From assembly GCA_024235255.1 (NCBI GenBank), contig JACKMT010000004.1, forward strand, positions 310,001 through 374,000: a DNA stretch of 64,000 nucleotides, in the 5' to 3' direction. The position numbers and the translations under genes were made by a program. This document shows positions 1-8,019 of this stretch, piece after piece (the stretch's first letter is position 1; every line of letters begins with the position of its first letter). The stretch is from Chromatiaceae bacterium. Lineage in GTDB: Bacteria > Pseudomonadota > Gammaproteobacteria > Chromatiales > Chromatiaceae. The notes beneath the pieces are model-generated. The model made no database searches. It saw nothing but the letters and a program-made list of their open reading frames with translations, and had not been told where the DNA came from.

Positions 1-1
1 A

Positions 2-97
2 CTGGTATCGCGCCGCATCATCAACGAAGTGAAAGGTATCTCCCGCGTCGCCTACGATATTTCGGGCAAACCGCCGGCTACCATCAAGTGGGAGTGA
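2..97 (+). CDS. guaA: GMP synthase, C-terminal end (partial)
   Basis: This is the last 31 codons of glutamine-hydrolysing GMP synthase, which makes GMP from XMP in purine synthesis. The frame is open from the first base of the window and ends SGKPPATIKWE-stop, preceded by RRIINEVKGISRVAYDI. That is the highly conserved GuaA terminus (dimerisation domain). The rest of the gene lies to the left of the window. The 3' end of guaA is a known integration site for genomic islands, and an imperfect copy of this end recurs near position 7.9 kb. Confidence 0.93.
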   Translation: MVSRRIINEVKGISRVAYDISGKPPATIKWE

Positions 98-134
98 CCG
101 GCATTAGCAGGCAAAGTCTGGTACCGACAGGCAC
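59..134 (+). repeat. guaA 3'-end direct repeat, copy 1 (att-like)
   Basis: This segment covers the last 13 or so codons of guaA and 37 bases beyond its stop. It aligns with 7867-7943 in the same orientation at about 65 of 77 columns by eye, with one single-base gap. The match continues past the stop codon, so it is not just conserved coding sequence. It is read here as one boundary of an old island inserted at guaA. Confidence 0.65.
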
Positions 135-219
135 TGGAGGGTTGGTTGATTTTTGAGATTCAGTCAAGTAAAACGTCTGATCCTCAGAGTTATACCTGCA
201 ATTACCGTGAGTAATCACC

Positions 220-1296
220 ATGAGCCAAAACAAGGTTCTTTTTCTCTACATCATTATTTTTGTGCTGGGATTGACGGGTTGCTCAAAGACAGATGAACAA
301 CCAATGAATGAGGTAGTTCGTCCGGTTCGAACGGTAACGGTAACCCTACAAAACGCCATGATGGGCAGGGAGTTCACCGGTGTAGTGGATGCGGATCGGA
401 AGGTGGATTTGTCGTTTCGGGTTGGCGGCACCCTGGCGGAATTACCGGTGCTGGAAGGCGCTCATGTCAAGGTTAACCAGATGCTGGCCAGGCTGGATCA
501 GACGGATTTCGAGATTCAGTTGAAAGCGATGCAGGCGGATTTTGACCGCAGTAAAGGAGAATACAATCGGGCGAAAACCCTGCTGGAACGGAAAATACTC
601 TCCCGGGCGGATTTCGATAAGGTTGAATCCCAGTATCTGGTCGCCGAAGCACAACTGAAAAAAGCGCAACAGGAACTGTCCTACTCAACCATCCTCGCGC
701 CTTTTGAAGGTTTTATCGCAAAACGGCATATCGAGAATTTTTCCGAAGTTGCGCCGCGCACACCGGTTTTAACCTTGATGGATCTTGAGTCGTTTGTGAT
801 TACCATTGAGCTTCCGGAAAGCGTAATGATTCAGGTGCAAAGGAAGGGTGTGCGACCGGAGCTGTTTGCGACTTTTGAAGGGCACCCATCCAGCGAGTTT
901 CCCTTGACACTCAAGGAAGTGACCACCCAGCCGGCTTCAGGCACCCAAACCTACCCGGTTACCCTGAGTTTGCCGTTCATCGATAACCTGAATGTATTGC
1001 CAGGTATGACAGCGGTCGTACGGGTGCGACCGTTTGAAAAACGCGACGGCAACAATAACATTGCCTATCTGCCTGCCCAGGCGGTGCTGGAGGACGACCA
1101 GGGTCGGTATGTGTTTGTCGCGGTGCCGCAGCGTGAAGGCGGTGCAGTGATCATTCGGAAATCCGTGGAAGTGGGAGACATTTCCGCGTTTGGTATTCAG
1201 ATCACCAATGGACTGGCCGAGGGGGACAGGGTGGCGACCGCCGGGATGAGCCAGATTGTTCCGGGCATGCAGGTGTCGCTGATGGACTCCCAATAA
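220..1296 (+). CDS. RND efflux periplasmic adaptor (membrane fusion lipoprotein)
   Basis: A 358-residue HlyD/AcrA-type adaptor that would link the inner-membrane RND pump encoded next to an outer-membrane channel. A hydrophobic leader ends in a lipobox LTGC with the lipidated Cys at residue 21, so the mature protein should be anchored on the periplasmic face. The split lipoyl motif (VLEGAHVKVNQMLARLD, then ILAPFEGFIAKR), a coiled-coil hairpin between them and beta-barrel domains follow in the usual order. The length is typical. The RND permease starts 12 bases downstream, so the two form an operon. No dedicated outer-membrane factor is encoded nearby. The substrate is unknown. Confidence 0.9.
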   Translation: MSQNKVLFLYIIIFVLGLTGCSKTDEQPMNEVVRPVRTVTVTLQNAMMGREFTGVVDADRKVDLSFRVGGTLAELPVLEGAHVKVNQMLARLDQTDFEIQLKAMQADFDRSKGEYNRAKTLLERKILSRADFDKVESQYLVAEAQLKKAQQELSYSTILAPFEGFIAKRHIENFSEVAPRTPVLTLMDLESFVITIELPESVMIQVQRKGVRPELFATFEGHPSSEFPLTLKEVTTQPASGTQTYPVTLSLPFIDNLNVLPGMTAVVRVRPFEKRDGNNNIAYLPAQAVLEDDQGRYVFVAVPQREGGAVIIRKSVEVGDISAFGIQITNGLAEGDRVATAGMSQIVPGMQVSLMDSQ

Positions 1297-1308
1297 GAAG
1301 ACGGCATC

Positions 1309-4300
1309 ATGAGCCTGACCCAATTCTCGTTAGAAAACAACCGAACCGCTTATGTGCTATTGGCGGTTTTACTGTTGTCGGGTTTTATGGCGTTTAAGTC
1401 AATGCCGCGAGCCTATGACCCTGGCTTTACTATCCGTGCGGCCCAGGTTGTTACCTACTTACCCGGTGCCAGTTCGGGACGGGTAGAGCTGCTGGTGACC
1501 GACAAAATCGAAGAAGTCATTCAGGAGATGCCTGAGCTGGACTTCGTAAAAAGTGAATCGCGTACCGGGGTTTCCGTTGTTATCGTCAATATCAAGGAAA
1601 GTTACACCAATATGCGTCCTATATGGGATTCCCTGCGCCGTAAGGTGGACGGTGTGACGCCGGATTTACCTGATGGCGTGGTTGGGCCCTATGTGAATGA
1701 CGAGTTCGGCGACGTGTTTGGAATGGTGCTGACTATCACCGGTGAGGGGTTCAGTTATGCGGAACTGGAAACAATCGCCAAGGACTCGCGGCGTCAATAC
1801 CTGCGACTCGGTGATGCGGCAAAAGTCGATATTTTCGGAGTGCAGGAACAGCGAATCTTCGTCGATTACGATAACGCACGGTTGTCCGAACTGAATATTT
1901 CTCCCTATCATCTTTCCCAGATTCTGGATTCTCGCAACATCGTCTCGCCCGGTGGGGCGATTACCCTGGGGCCGGAACGCATCGTGCTTGAGGCCACCGG
2001 TAATTTCGAATCGGTCGAGGATATTGCCAATACGGTAATCCGCATCCCAGACTCGCAAACTCTGGTTCTATTGAAGGATATTGCCCATGTGTATCGCGGC
2101 TACATAGACCCTGCCCAATACAAGGTCACGTCCTCCGGCAAGCCAGCCATTGCACTGGCGATTTCCATGCGCGAAGGCGGTAACAATATTGCACTGGGTG
2201 AGGAGGTGCTCGCCGTCACCGAGCGTTTGCAAAATGCCTACCCGATAGGTGTTGATTTTCAGATCATCACCTTTTCCCCGGCAGAGGTGGATGCCAAGGT
2301 CCGGTCGTTCGTTTCCAATCTGTTGCAAGCGATTGTCGTAGTTACCCTGGTGATGCTGTTAAGCCTGGGTATGCGAACCGGGCTGATCGTTGCAGCCTTG
2401 ATCCCGTTCAGTATGTTGATTGCCCTGCTGGTGATGAATGTCTTTTCCATTGGTCTGGATCAAATATCCTTGGCGGCATTGATTATTGCTTTGGGAATGC
2501 TGGTGGATAATGGCATTGTGATGTCCGAGAGCATTATGGTGCAGATGGCGGAAGGCAGGAATCGCATGGATGCAGCCATCGCTTCAGCGGCTGAATTGAA
2601 AATACCCCTGCTGACTTCGTCTCTGACCACCGTCGCTGCGTTTCTGCCCATCTATCTGGCTGAGTCCAGCACCGGCGAATTCACTTCATCGTTGTTCAAG
2701 GTGGTGACCATCACCTTGCTGTGTTCCTGGTTGCTGTCCATCACCATTATTCCGCTGTTGTGCGTGCAGTTTCTTGGCGAAAAAAAATCAACGCAGGATT
2801 TTGGCAGTGCTTCCTATATTGGCTATCGCAAGTTGCTGTCTTGGCTGATCAATTATCGTTACCTGACCCTGCTGGTGGTGGTTATTATTTTTATCGGTTC
2901 GCTGCAAAGCTTGAACTACGTGCCTAACATATTCTTTCCACCTTCGGATCGCCCCTACTTCAAAGTGGAACTGGAATTGCCCCAGGGACGATCCCTACAA
3001 AACATGGAGCAGGTGGTGGAAGGTCTTGAAGACTATGTCGCCAGTCGGCTGGCGCGGGAAGTCGAAGCGGGTGGGACTGTTAGGGACTGGATTTCCTACA
3101 TCGGCAACGGCGGCGTACGGTTTGTACTGGCCCACTCGCCGAAACCCAATTCGCCAAATTATGCACTGATGGTGATCAATACCACTTCGGCAGAAGTGAT
3201 TGATCAGACTATGGCGGAAGTGGAGAGTTTTGTCGTCAGCCATTATCCCGACGTGGTGGTAAAACAGAAAAAAATCGAAACCGGTGGTGCGATCGATAAC
3301 CCGGTGGAGATTCGTATTTCGGGCAATGATCTGGACAAGCTGTTTGCTATTGTGGGTGAGTTGAAGCAGGAGTTGAAAAATAACCCGGACCTAAAAAATG
3401 TGACGGACGACTGGGGTATGCGCTCCAAAAAACTGCTGGTCAACATTGACCAATCCCGCGCCCTGAGGGCGGGTGTCAGCAGTCAGGATATTGCCGTTTC
3501 GCTACAAACGGGTATGAGCGGCGTGGAGTTGACCCAATATCGCGAAGGGTCGGATATCATTCCCGTCATGCTGCGCTCGGAGGCCGCGTTGGAAAATGAC
3601 ATTACGAAACTGGAGGGGCTGTCAGTGTATGCCCAATCCTCGGGTATCAGCGTTCCGTTGGAGCAGGTGGCGGATATTCAGGTGGTGTGGGAACCCGGCA
3701 AAATCCTGCGGCGGGACCGTAGCAAAACTGTAACGGTGGGTGCGCAACTGGCGGGAGATTATACGGCGGCGGAAGGTTTTGCAGCCTTGCGTCCCTGGTT
3801 GGAGACTGAATCACCTCGGTGGGGTCTGGGTTATCGCTACGAATTAGGTGGCGAGGCTGAATCTTCAGTCAAAGCCAATCAGTCCATCATGGAAAAATTA
3901 CCCATCGCCGCCCTGATCATCGTTATTTTGTTAGTGGGGCAATTCAACTCCATCAGAAAGGCCGGAATTGTATTATTCACCATTCCCTTGGGGTTGATCG
4001 GGGTAGTGATCGGCTTGCTAGTGTTCCGCTCGTTTATGGGATTCATGACGTTTCTCGGCATTATTTCGCTGGCAGGCATCGTAATTAACAATGCCATTGT
4101 TTTGCTTGAAAGAATCCAGATTGAAATCGACCAGTTCCAGCGCACGCCTTTTGAAGCAGTACTGGAAGCGGCACAACGCCGCTCCAGACCGATCTTGCTG
4201 ACCACGGCCACTACCGTGCTGGGCCTGATTCCGCTGTATCTTGGCGGCGGTGCAATGTGGGAGCCGATGGCAGTGTCAATCATGTGCGGGCTGCTGTTTG

Positions 4301-4395
4301 CGACCTTGTTAACCCTGCTGGTGGTGCCGGTACTTTATGCCACCTTGTTTAGAGTGAAGCTGGAGAAACAGGGAGCAGGTGATGACCCGGTATGA
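1309..4395 (+). CDS. RND efflux transporter, inner-membrane permease
   Basis: A 1028-residue proton-driven resistance-nodulation-division pump. The AcrB-like plan is visible: TM1 near residues 12-30, a large periplasmic loop, a TM2-6 block (about 335-475), a second periplasmic loop, and TM8-12 near the end. TM4 carries GMLVDNGIVM with Asp400 followed by Asn, where AcrB has two aspartates; a single Asp is common in other RND subgroups. The TM10 region reads SLAGIVINNAIVLLER. The length matches the family, so the gene looks intact. It follows its adaptor by 12 bases, and a short ORF starts inside its last codons. The substrate cannot be told from sequence. Confidence 0.9.
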   Translation: MSLTQFSLENNRTAYVLLAVLLLSGFMAFKSMPRAYDPGFTIRAAQVVTYLPGASSGRVELLVTDKIEEVIQEMPELDFVKSESRTGVSVVIVNIKESYTNMRPIWDSLRRKVDGVTPDLPDGVVGPYVNDEFGDVFGMVLTITGEGFSYAELETIAKDSRRQYLRLGDAAKVDIFGVQEQRIFVDYDNARLSELNISPYHLSQILDSRNIVSPGGAITLGPERIVLEATGNFESVEDIANTVIRIPDSQTLVLLKDIAHVYRGYIDPAQYKVTSSGKPAIALAISMREGGNNIALGEEVLAVTERLQNAYPIGVDFQIITFSPAEVDAKVRSFVSNLLQAIVVVTLVMLLSLGMRTGLIVAALIPFSMLIALLVMNVFSIGLDQISLAALIIALGMLVDNGIVMSESIMVQMAEGRNRMDAAIASAAELKIPLLTSSLTTVAAFLPIYLAESSTGEFTSSLFKVVTITLLCSWLLSITIIPLLCVQFLGEKKSTQDFGSASYIGYRKLLSWLINYRYLTLLVVVIIFIGSLQSLNYVPNIFFPPSDRPYFKVELELPQGRSLQNMEQVVEGLEDYVASRLAREVEAGGTVRDWISYIGNGGVRFVLAHSPKPNSPNYALMVINTTSAEVIDQTMAEVESFVVSHYPDVVVKQKKIETGGAIDNPVEIRISGNDLDKLFAIVGELKQELKNNPDLKNVTDDWGMRSKKLLVNIDQSRALRAGVSSQDIAVSLQTGMSGVELTQYREGSDIIPVMLRSEAALENDITKLEGLSVYAQSSGISVPLEQVADIQVVWEPGKILRRDRSKTVTVGAQLAGDYTAAEGFAALRPWLETESPRWGLGYRYELGGEAESSVKANQSIMEKLPIAALIIVILLVGQFNSIRKAGIVLFTIPLGLIGVVIGLLVFRSFMGFMTFLGIISLAGIVINNAIVLLERIQIEIDQFQRTPFEAVLEAAQRRSRPILLTTATTVLGLIPLYLGGGAMWEPMAVSIMCGLLFATLLTLLVVPVLYATLFRVKLEKQGAGDDPV

Positions 4396-4501
4396 GCTCT
4401 TCAACCTGAGCATTTCCACCGGTACCCGTATCGATGTGCAACTTAGCATCTTTGTTACTGCGCATCTGGCAATCTTTGGCGGGATGATCTATGTGTGTTG
4501 A
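4382..4501 (+). pseudogene. 39-residue truncated membrane ORF overlapping the RND gene
   Basis: The ATG lies inside the last codons of the RND gene (14-base overlap), suggesting it was once translationally coupled. The product reads MTRYELFNLSISTGTRID, then a hydrophobic stretch ending GGMIYVC. Its start resembles the N terminus of small hypothetical membrane proteins near 100 residues, but the frame stops right after what would be the first membrane segment. It is best read as a remnant cut short by the rearrangement that brought in the sequence to its right. Identity of the family is uncertain. Confidence 0.4.
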
Positions 4502-4616
4502 TTTGCACTGAAATCTGACCCGGGATTGGTTATATTATTTCATAAAATCAATGCCATACATTCAAAATCACTGCCCTGGAGGCGGCTTTTTCGCATAGAT
4601 CCGGTGGGCCGCAGGC

Positions 4617-5103
4617 TTAGCCGTCGGGGGCTCTGATGGAGACGCCGTATGCAACCCCATGGATTGCGGGCGCACTGGATACCCGTCTGAACCCCAAGCG
4701 CTCATGCATGGGCAAGGCAACCCGCATGATTTCGCTTGTGTGGAGAGCAAACATGGAAGCTCCATCTCGCTTGGCTCTGCGAATACATGCTTCCACTAAC
4801 GACCGACCGATGCCGAGTCCACGAAAGCGGGAGCAACAACAAGCATGCGCATGATGGGCCACTCAGGCCGGAAGAACTCTGCTTTTGGGCATCGGGACCA
4901 AAATAGGCGACAGCACCGGCAATCTCTCCTTCCGCCTCGGCGACAATGATTTCGCCAACTTGGGCCGGTCCGGACATATTCGCAATCTTGGCTCGAAACT
5001 CCGGTCAGTCTTCGTATGCACTCTAGAATTGATCAAAGGCGCGAAGCGCCAGTACATCAACTTGCGGCGAGTCGCTTTGCTGAAAGTCGCGGACAGTTGG
5101 CAT
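4617..5103 (-). pseudogene. GNAT-family N-acetyltransferase, degraded
   Basis: Reading leftward from an ATG at 5103, a GCN5-related acetyltransferase of about 160 residues can be pieced together. It opens MPTVRDFQQSDSPQVDVLAL and FDQF, then an in-frame TAG, SAYED, a TGA where Trp is expected, and PEFRAKIANMSGPAQVGE on the same frame. Two frame changes follow: one before PKAEFFRPEWPIMRMLVVAP and one before the acetyl-CoA loop RGLGIGRSLVEACIRR. The end MHERLGFRRV is typical of GNAT proteins. Two nonsense changes plus two frameshifts rule out a functional protein unless the read has errors. Confidence 0.75.
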
Positions 5104-5220
5104 CGATGGTCTCGTCGTCAACGCCTCACATCAGCTGATTCGAAAACGCGTCAGCATTTTTGGGGTCGGCTGGATGTGTTTTAGGCAGCACGTATCGGAC
5201 TCGGGTATAGTTATTCACGA

Positions 5221-5694
5221 TTACAACTCTCTCGAATTATCGAACGAAGCTGTATCCAGAGATTCCCAGTTTTCATTCCGCTCACGGCGTTCCTGACGGT
5301 AGTTAGTGACTTCAAGATGAATGCCATCTGGGTCATCGAAGAATGTCGCCCAGTAATCAGGCGCGTATTCAGCATACTGTTCTGCTTCCGAGGCGCCAAT
5401 GCCAAGTGCTCGAAGCTGGCGGGCTATAGTTGTCACATCTGCTATTGTCTCGACACGCAGGCAGAAATGGTGCAGCCCGGGAGAGTAGATGTCGCGAGCT
5501 CCGACAGTGCGGGCTGGACGCAGCACATAGCCGAATAGCCGGTTGAAATACTGGATATGTGGCTCTCCGCCGAGTTCGAACCGATTTTTGCGGAACCCTA
5601 GCGTTTGCTGCAAGACAAGATCGTAAAACGCCTCCGAACGTTCAAGATCAGAAACAGCGATGTAGATGTGATCGATGCCTGTTACTTCCACCAT
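5221..5694 (-). CDS. VOC (glyoxalase/dioxygenase fold) family protein
   Basis: A 157-residue vicinal-oxygen-chelate protein. It opens GIDHIYIAVSDLERSEAFYD, has SPGLHHFCLRVET in the middle and ends with FFDDPDGIHLEV, giving the paired beta-alpha-beta-beta-beta modules and the metal-ligand His and Glu positions of the fold. Members include glyoxalase I, extradiol dioxygenases and fosfomycin-resistance enzymes; the substrate here is unknown. The start MVEVTG is chosen because the family motif begins six residues later and the open frame upstream shows no homology. It is the last gene of a leftward run of detoxification-type enzymes. Confidence 0.85.
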   Translation of the reverse strand: MVEVTGIDHIYIAVSDLERSEAFYDLVLQQTLGFRKNRFELGGEPHIQYFNRLFGYVLRPARTVGARDIYSPGLHHFCLRVETIADVTTIARQLRALGIGASEAEQYAEYAPDYWATFFDDPDGIHLEVTNYRQERRERNENWESLDTASFDNSREL

Positions 5695-5728
5695 CGCTAA
5701 AACGCTACCTTCCGTATCTGTAAATTTC

Positions 5729-6037
5729 TCACACTTCCCACGAGTCCCTGATGTCATAGGCGATGAACTTTCGTTCCAGCAAGCCGCATTCCAGTGCCGA
5801 TGTACGCCAGGGTTGGATATGAGGAGCCTGAAGGTGTCGGTCCAGACTTGCACGGTCCGGCCATAGTTCCGAGAAACGGATTAGTCCGGGATCGAAGGGA
5901 TCTTCCGCTATATCATAGGCGATACATCCATCGTTGCGGCAGGTGGTGTCCACCAACTTTTTCAGGTGGGGTAAAACCTCGGGTATCCTGTCGGCAGGAA
6001 ACCGGAGTGTTCCAAACACGGCGACGGCTACTTTCAT
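5729..6037 (-). CDS. ABM-domain protein, putative quinol/antibiotic monooxygenase
   Basis: A 102-residue dimeric alpha+beta barrel protein. The pattern KVAVAVFGTLRFPADRIPEV, CRNDGCIAYDIAEDP, FSELWPDRASLDRHLQAPHI is the classic antibiotic-biosynthesis-monooxygenase (ABM) layout, with the E-x-W-x-D-x-x-x-x-x-x-H signature seen in YgiN-like quinol monooxygenases. The whole length is one ABM domain. Its ATG overlaps the stop of the small upstream ORF by an ATGA, and the VOC gene starts 34 bases downstream, so it sits in the middle of the operon. Cytoplasmic; substrate unknown. Confidence 0.82.
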   Translation of the reverse strand: MKVAVAVFGTLRFPADRIPEVLPHLKKLVDTTCRNDGCIAYDIAEDPFDPGLIRFSELWPDRASLDRHLQAPHIQPWRTSALECGLLERKFIAYDIRDSWEV

Positions 6038-6195
6038 CGGGCTACCTCGTCACTCTCCTTCCCAGTAATCGACGCCCGATCCTGCTTGGCGATGATCTTG
6101 ACATCGTAGTCCTTGTGCGTATGCCCAGGTGCTTTGCCTGCATATATGCCGAACTTGTTTGAATCGGGGTAAAAGGCGATTTCCGGTTCCTCCAT
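6034..6195 (-). CDS. Small 53-residue protein of unknown function
   Basis: A short gene between two ABM genes. The product starts MEEPEIAFYPDSNKFGIYAG, continues KAPGHTHKDYDVKIIA and ends ESDEVAR. Its stop overlaps the next gene's start as ATGA, and its own ATG lies 21 bases after the upstream gene's stop, which is the spacing of a real operon member rather than a chance ORF. It is polar with no membrane segment and no domain I recognise. No strong ribosome-binding site is close to the start, so expression may depend on coupling. Confidence 0.6.
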   Translation of the reverse strand: MEEPEIAFYPDSNKFGIYAGKAPGHTHKDYDVKIIAKQDRASITGKESDEVAR

Positions 6196-6216
6196 GGTGC
6201 TGACCGCATTCCTGAA

Positions 6217-6531
6217 TCAAAAACCGTACTCGCGTTCGACACGACACACTCTGACCCGAAACTGGCTGTACCAGTCCGTCGCCCGCAGCTGTGCCTGACG
6301 GTGAGAAGCGTTCTGCTTCCACGCGGCGATGTCTTCCAGGCTCGACCAGTAGGAAACGGAGATGCCGATTTCCTGGCGGGCGCTTTCAAATCCGAGAAAG
6401 CCGGGCTGTTCAGCCGCCAGGCTTAGCATCTGCTGCGCCATATCGGCATAACCGTTGTCACCCTTAGTACGAACAGAAGTGAAGATGACAGCGTAGTACG
6501 GTGGTTGCGGTGTTTGTGCGGGGGATATCAT
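6217..6531 (-). CDS. ABM-domain (antibiotic biosynthesis monooxygenase-like) protein
   Basis: A 104-residue single-domain protein. PPYYAVIFTSVRTKGDNGY, QPGFLGFESARQE and ISVSYWSSLEDIAAWKQN are typical of the ABM subgroup often annotated as antibiotic biosynthesis monooxygenase; the conserved S-x-W-x-S-x-x-x-x-x-x-W and the following RQAQ helix are present. It differs clearly from the second ABM gene in the same operon, so this is not a recent duplication. Its start overlaps the stop of the upstream glutathione transferase gene by four bases, indicating coupled translation. Substrate unknown. Confidence 0.82.
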   Translation of the reverse strand: MISPAQTPQPPYYAVIFTSVRTKGDNGYADMAQQMLSLAAEQPGFLGFESARQEIGISVSYWSSLEDIAAWKQNASHRQAQLRATDWYSQFRVRVCRVEREYGF

Positions 6532-7187
6532 GGTTCGACCTCGTCCATTGCTATCACCTCCGCTTCCGCTCTGCTCGCTTCAATCCATTCGATAATGGCT
6601 GGATGGGCGAGCATGGTGCCCACGTACCTTTGGGCAATGTCATCCAGTGGAATGTTGTAACCGGCAAAGCGTAGTGTGACGGGCGCGTACATTGCATCAG
6701 CAACAGAAAAATCACCGAACAGCCAGTCGCCGGTTGCGCCATATTCCGTCCGGCAACGTTGCCAGATTTTCATAATGCGAGCTACTTCATGTTGTGCCGC
6801 CTGGGACAGCTTACGCTCGGAAAACTGCTTGCGGCAGTTCATGGGCAACTCATTGCGGAGGTTGGGGAAACTGGAGTGCATTTCCGCACTGATGGAGCGG
6901 GCTAGGGCGCGCGCGTTGGCGTCAGTAGGCCAGCCTTTGCCGTTCAGATGGTTTTCCGAGAGATATTCCAGTATTGCCAACGAATCCCACACGATCAGAT
7001 CGCCATCCAGCAGTACCGGCACTTTGCAATCGGAAAAGTACGGCGACAGGGCCTCATCGGTAGTTTCGGTAAAGAGCGGGATGCGTTTTTCCTGAAACTC
7101 GATGTCAAAATGGCGCATGAATAGCCATGGTCGTAGTGACCACGAAGAGTAGTTTTTATTTCCGATGATGAGTGCGAAGTTAGTCAT
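6528..7187 (-). CDS. Glutathione S-transferase family protein
   Basis: A 219-residue cytosolic glutathione transferase. The N-terminal thioredoxin-fold domain has NKNYSSWSLRPWLFM (Ser-rich active-site region), CKVPVLLDGDLIVWDSLAI (cis-Pro and the glutathione-binding E/D-S motif, here DS) and an all-helical C-terminal domain. It would conjugate or reduce electrophiles. I chose the start at 7187 (MTNFALIIG) over the one 18 bases upstream because AGGAA sits seven bases before it and the family begins here. It heads the leftward operon; the next gene overlaps it by four bases. Confidence 0.88.
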   Translation of the reverse strand: MTNFALIIGNKNYSSWSLRPWLFMRHFDIEFQEKRIPLFTETTDEALSPYFSDCKVPVLLDGDLIVWDSLAILEYLSENHLNGKGWPTDANARALARSISAEMHSSFPNLRNELPMNCRKQFSERKLSQAAQHEVARIMKIWQRCRTEYGATGDWLFGDFSVADAMYAPVTLRFAGYNIPLDDIAQRYVGTMLAHPAIIEWIEASRAEAEVIAMDEVEP

Positions 7188-7359
7188 GTTGAAATTCCTG
7201 CTCATTATACGATTACTTTGTAGTTTAGTATTTGCCTCATCACCTACAATACCCCGCCCCTATTGCAGGCATGCGCTGGCTAATGACATCTGAGGGCTGA
7301 ATTGAGCTTTTCCTTTATTCCATATATGCGGATCAGGTTTCTCTTTTAGCCGTATAACA

Positions 7360-7824
7360 CTATGATTTGCCGCCTAGCACTGCAATCTGGGAGGAATGCA
7401 GCAGGGCAGGGTCATCGATGGAGCCATGGTGATGCATCTGCTTCCATTGCTCGTCTGCCCGTCGGTAAATACGGCTTGTTCGAATTGTCAGATCAATCCT
7501 GGTCTCGCCCTTCTCGAATGTTTCTCGCTCCCGTCCGGCGGCACAGCACAGGTTATCGCCGACGTGCAGGGTATAGTCGAAGTACTCTACGTACACCCGT
7601 ACCGGCCCATTGAACAAGCGAGAATATAGTGGCTCGATTTCATTCCATCCACGGCGAATGCCGCGCTGTGGGTTATTCAATACACACTCGTCCTGATGCC
7701 GGTTTCGCCGCATCAGTTCCAGGTTGCGGTTGTTGAATGCGCTGTAGCACTGTGACAAAGCGCCAACCGGCGTATCTGTCTCAGTGGATTCCATGCCGGT
7801 GATCGGTTTTTGCACTGAAATCAT
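7360..7824 (-). CDS. NTF2-like / SnoaL-type protein (YybH-like)
   Basis: A 154-residue protein of the NTF2-like fold. The opening helix SQCYSAFNNRNLELMRRN, the bend around CVLNNPQRGIRRGWNEIEPLY and the end RTSRIYRRADEQWKQMHHHG match SnoaL-like proteins, which act as small cyclases or isomerases or as binding domains. GGAG lies six bases before the ATG at 7824. The gene is separated by about 170 bases from the leftward GST-ABM operon, so it may be transcribed separately. The sequence 7205-7360 between them holds nothing I can name. Function unknown. Confidence 0.75.
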   Translation of the reverse strand: MISVQKPITGMESTETDTPVGALSQCYSAFNNRNLELMRRNRHQDECVLNNPQRGIRRGWNEIEPLYSRLFNGPVRVYVEYFDYTLHVGDNLCCAAGRERETFEKGETRIDLTIRTSRIYRRADEQWKQMHHHGSIDDPALLHSSQIAVLGGKS

Positions 7825-7866
7825 CTCGTACTCCTATCAGAACAGCCAGACGCGCCAGCCAACGTC

Positions 7867-7943
7867 ATTTCGGGCAAGCCGCCGGCTACCATTAGAGTGG
7901 GAGTGACCGGAACTGGCAGGTATTGTCTGGTACTTGCAGGCAC
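7867..7943 (+). repeat. guaA 3'-end direct repeat, copy 2 (att-like)
   Basis: An imperfect copy of bases 59-134, the guaA terminus plus the following spacer, in the same orientation. It is not joined to a guaA reading frame: a one-base insertion near the old stop and substitutions break the frame. Weaker similarity may begin some 15 bases earlier. It marks the right edge of the 7.8-kb stretch carrying the efflux pump and the detoxification operon. Confidence 0.65.
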
Positions 7944-8019
7944 CATGCGGATAGTTTGATCTGATTTCACACGCCTGTTTTTATGCATCCCTGTAGTGAT
8001 TGAAACTCCGTGCCTCGGC

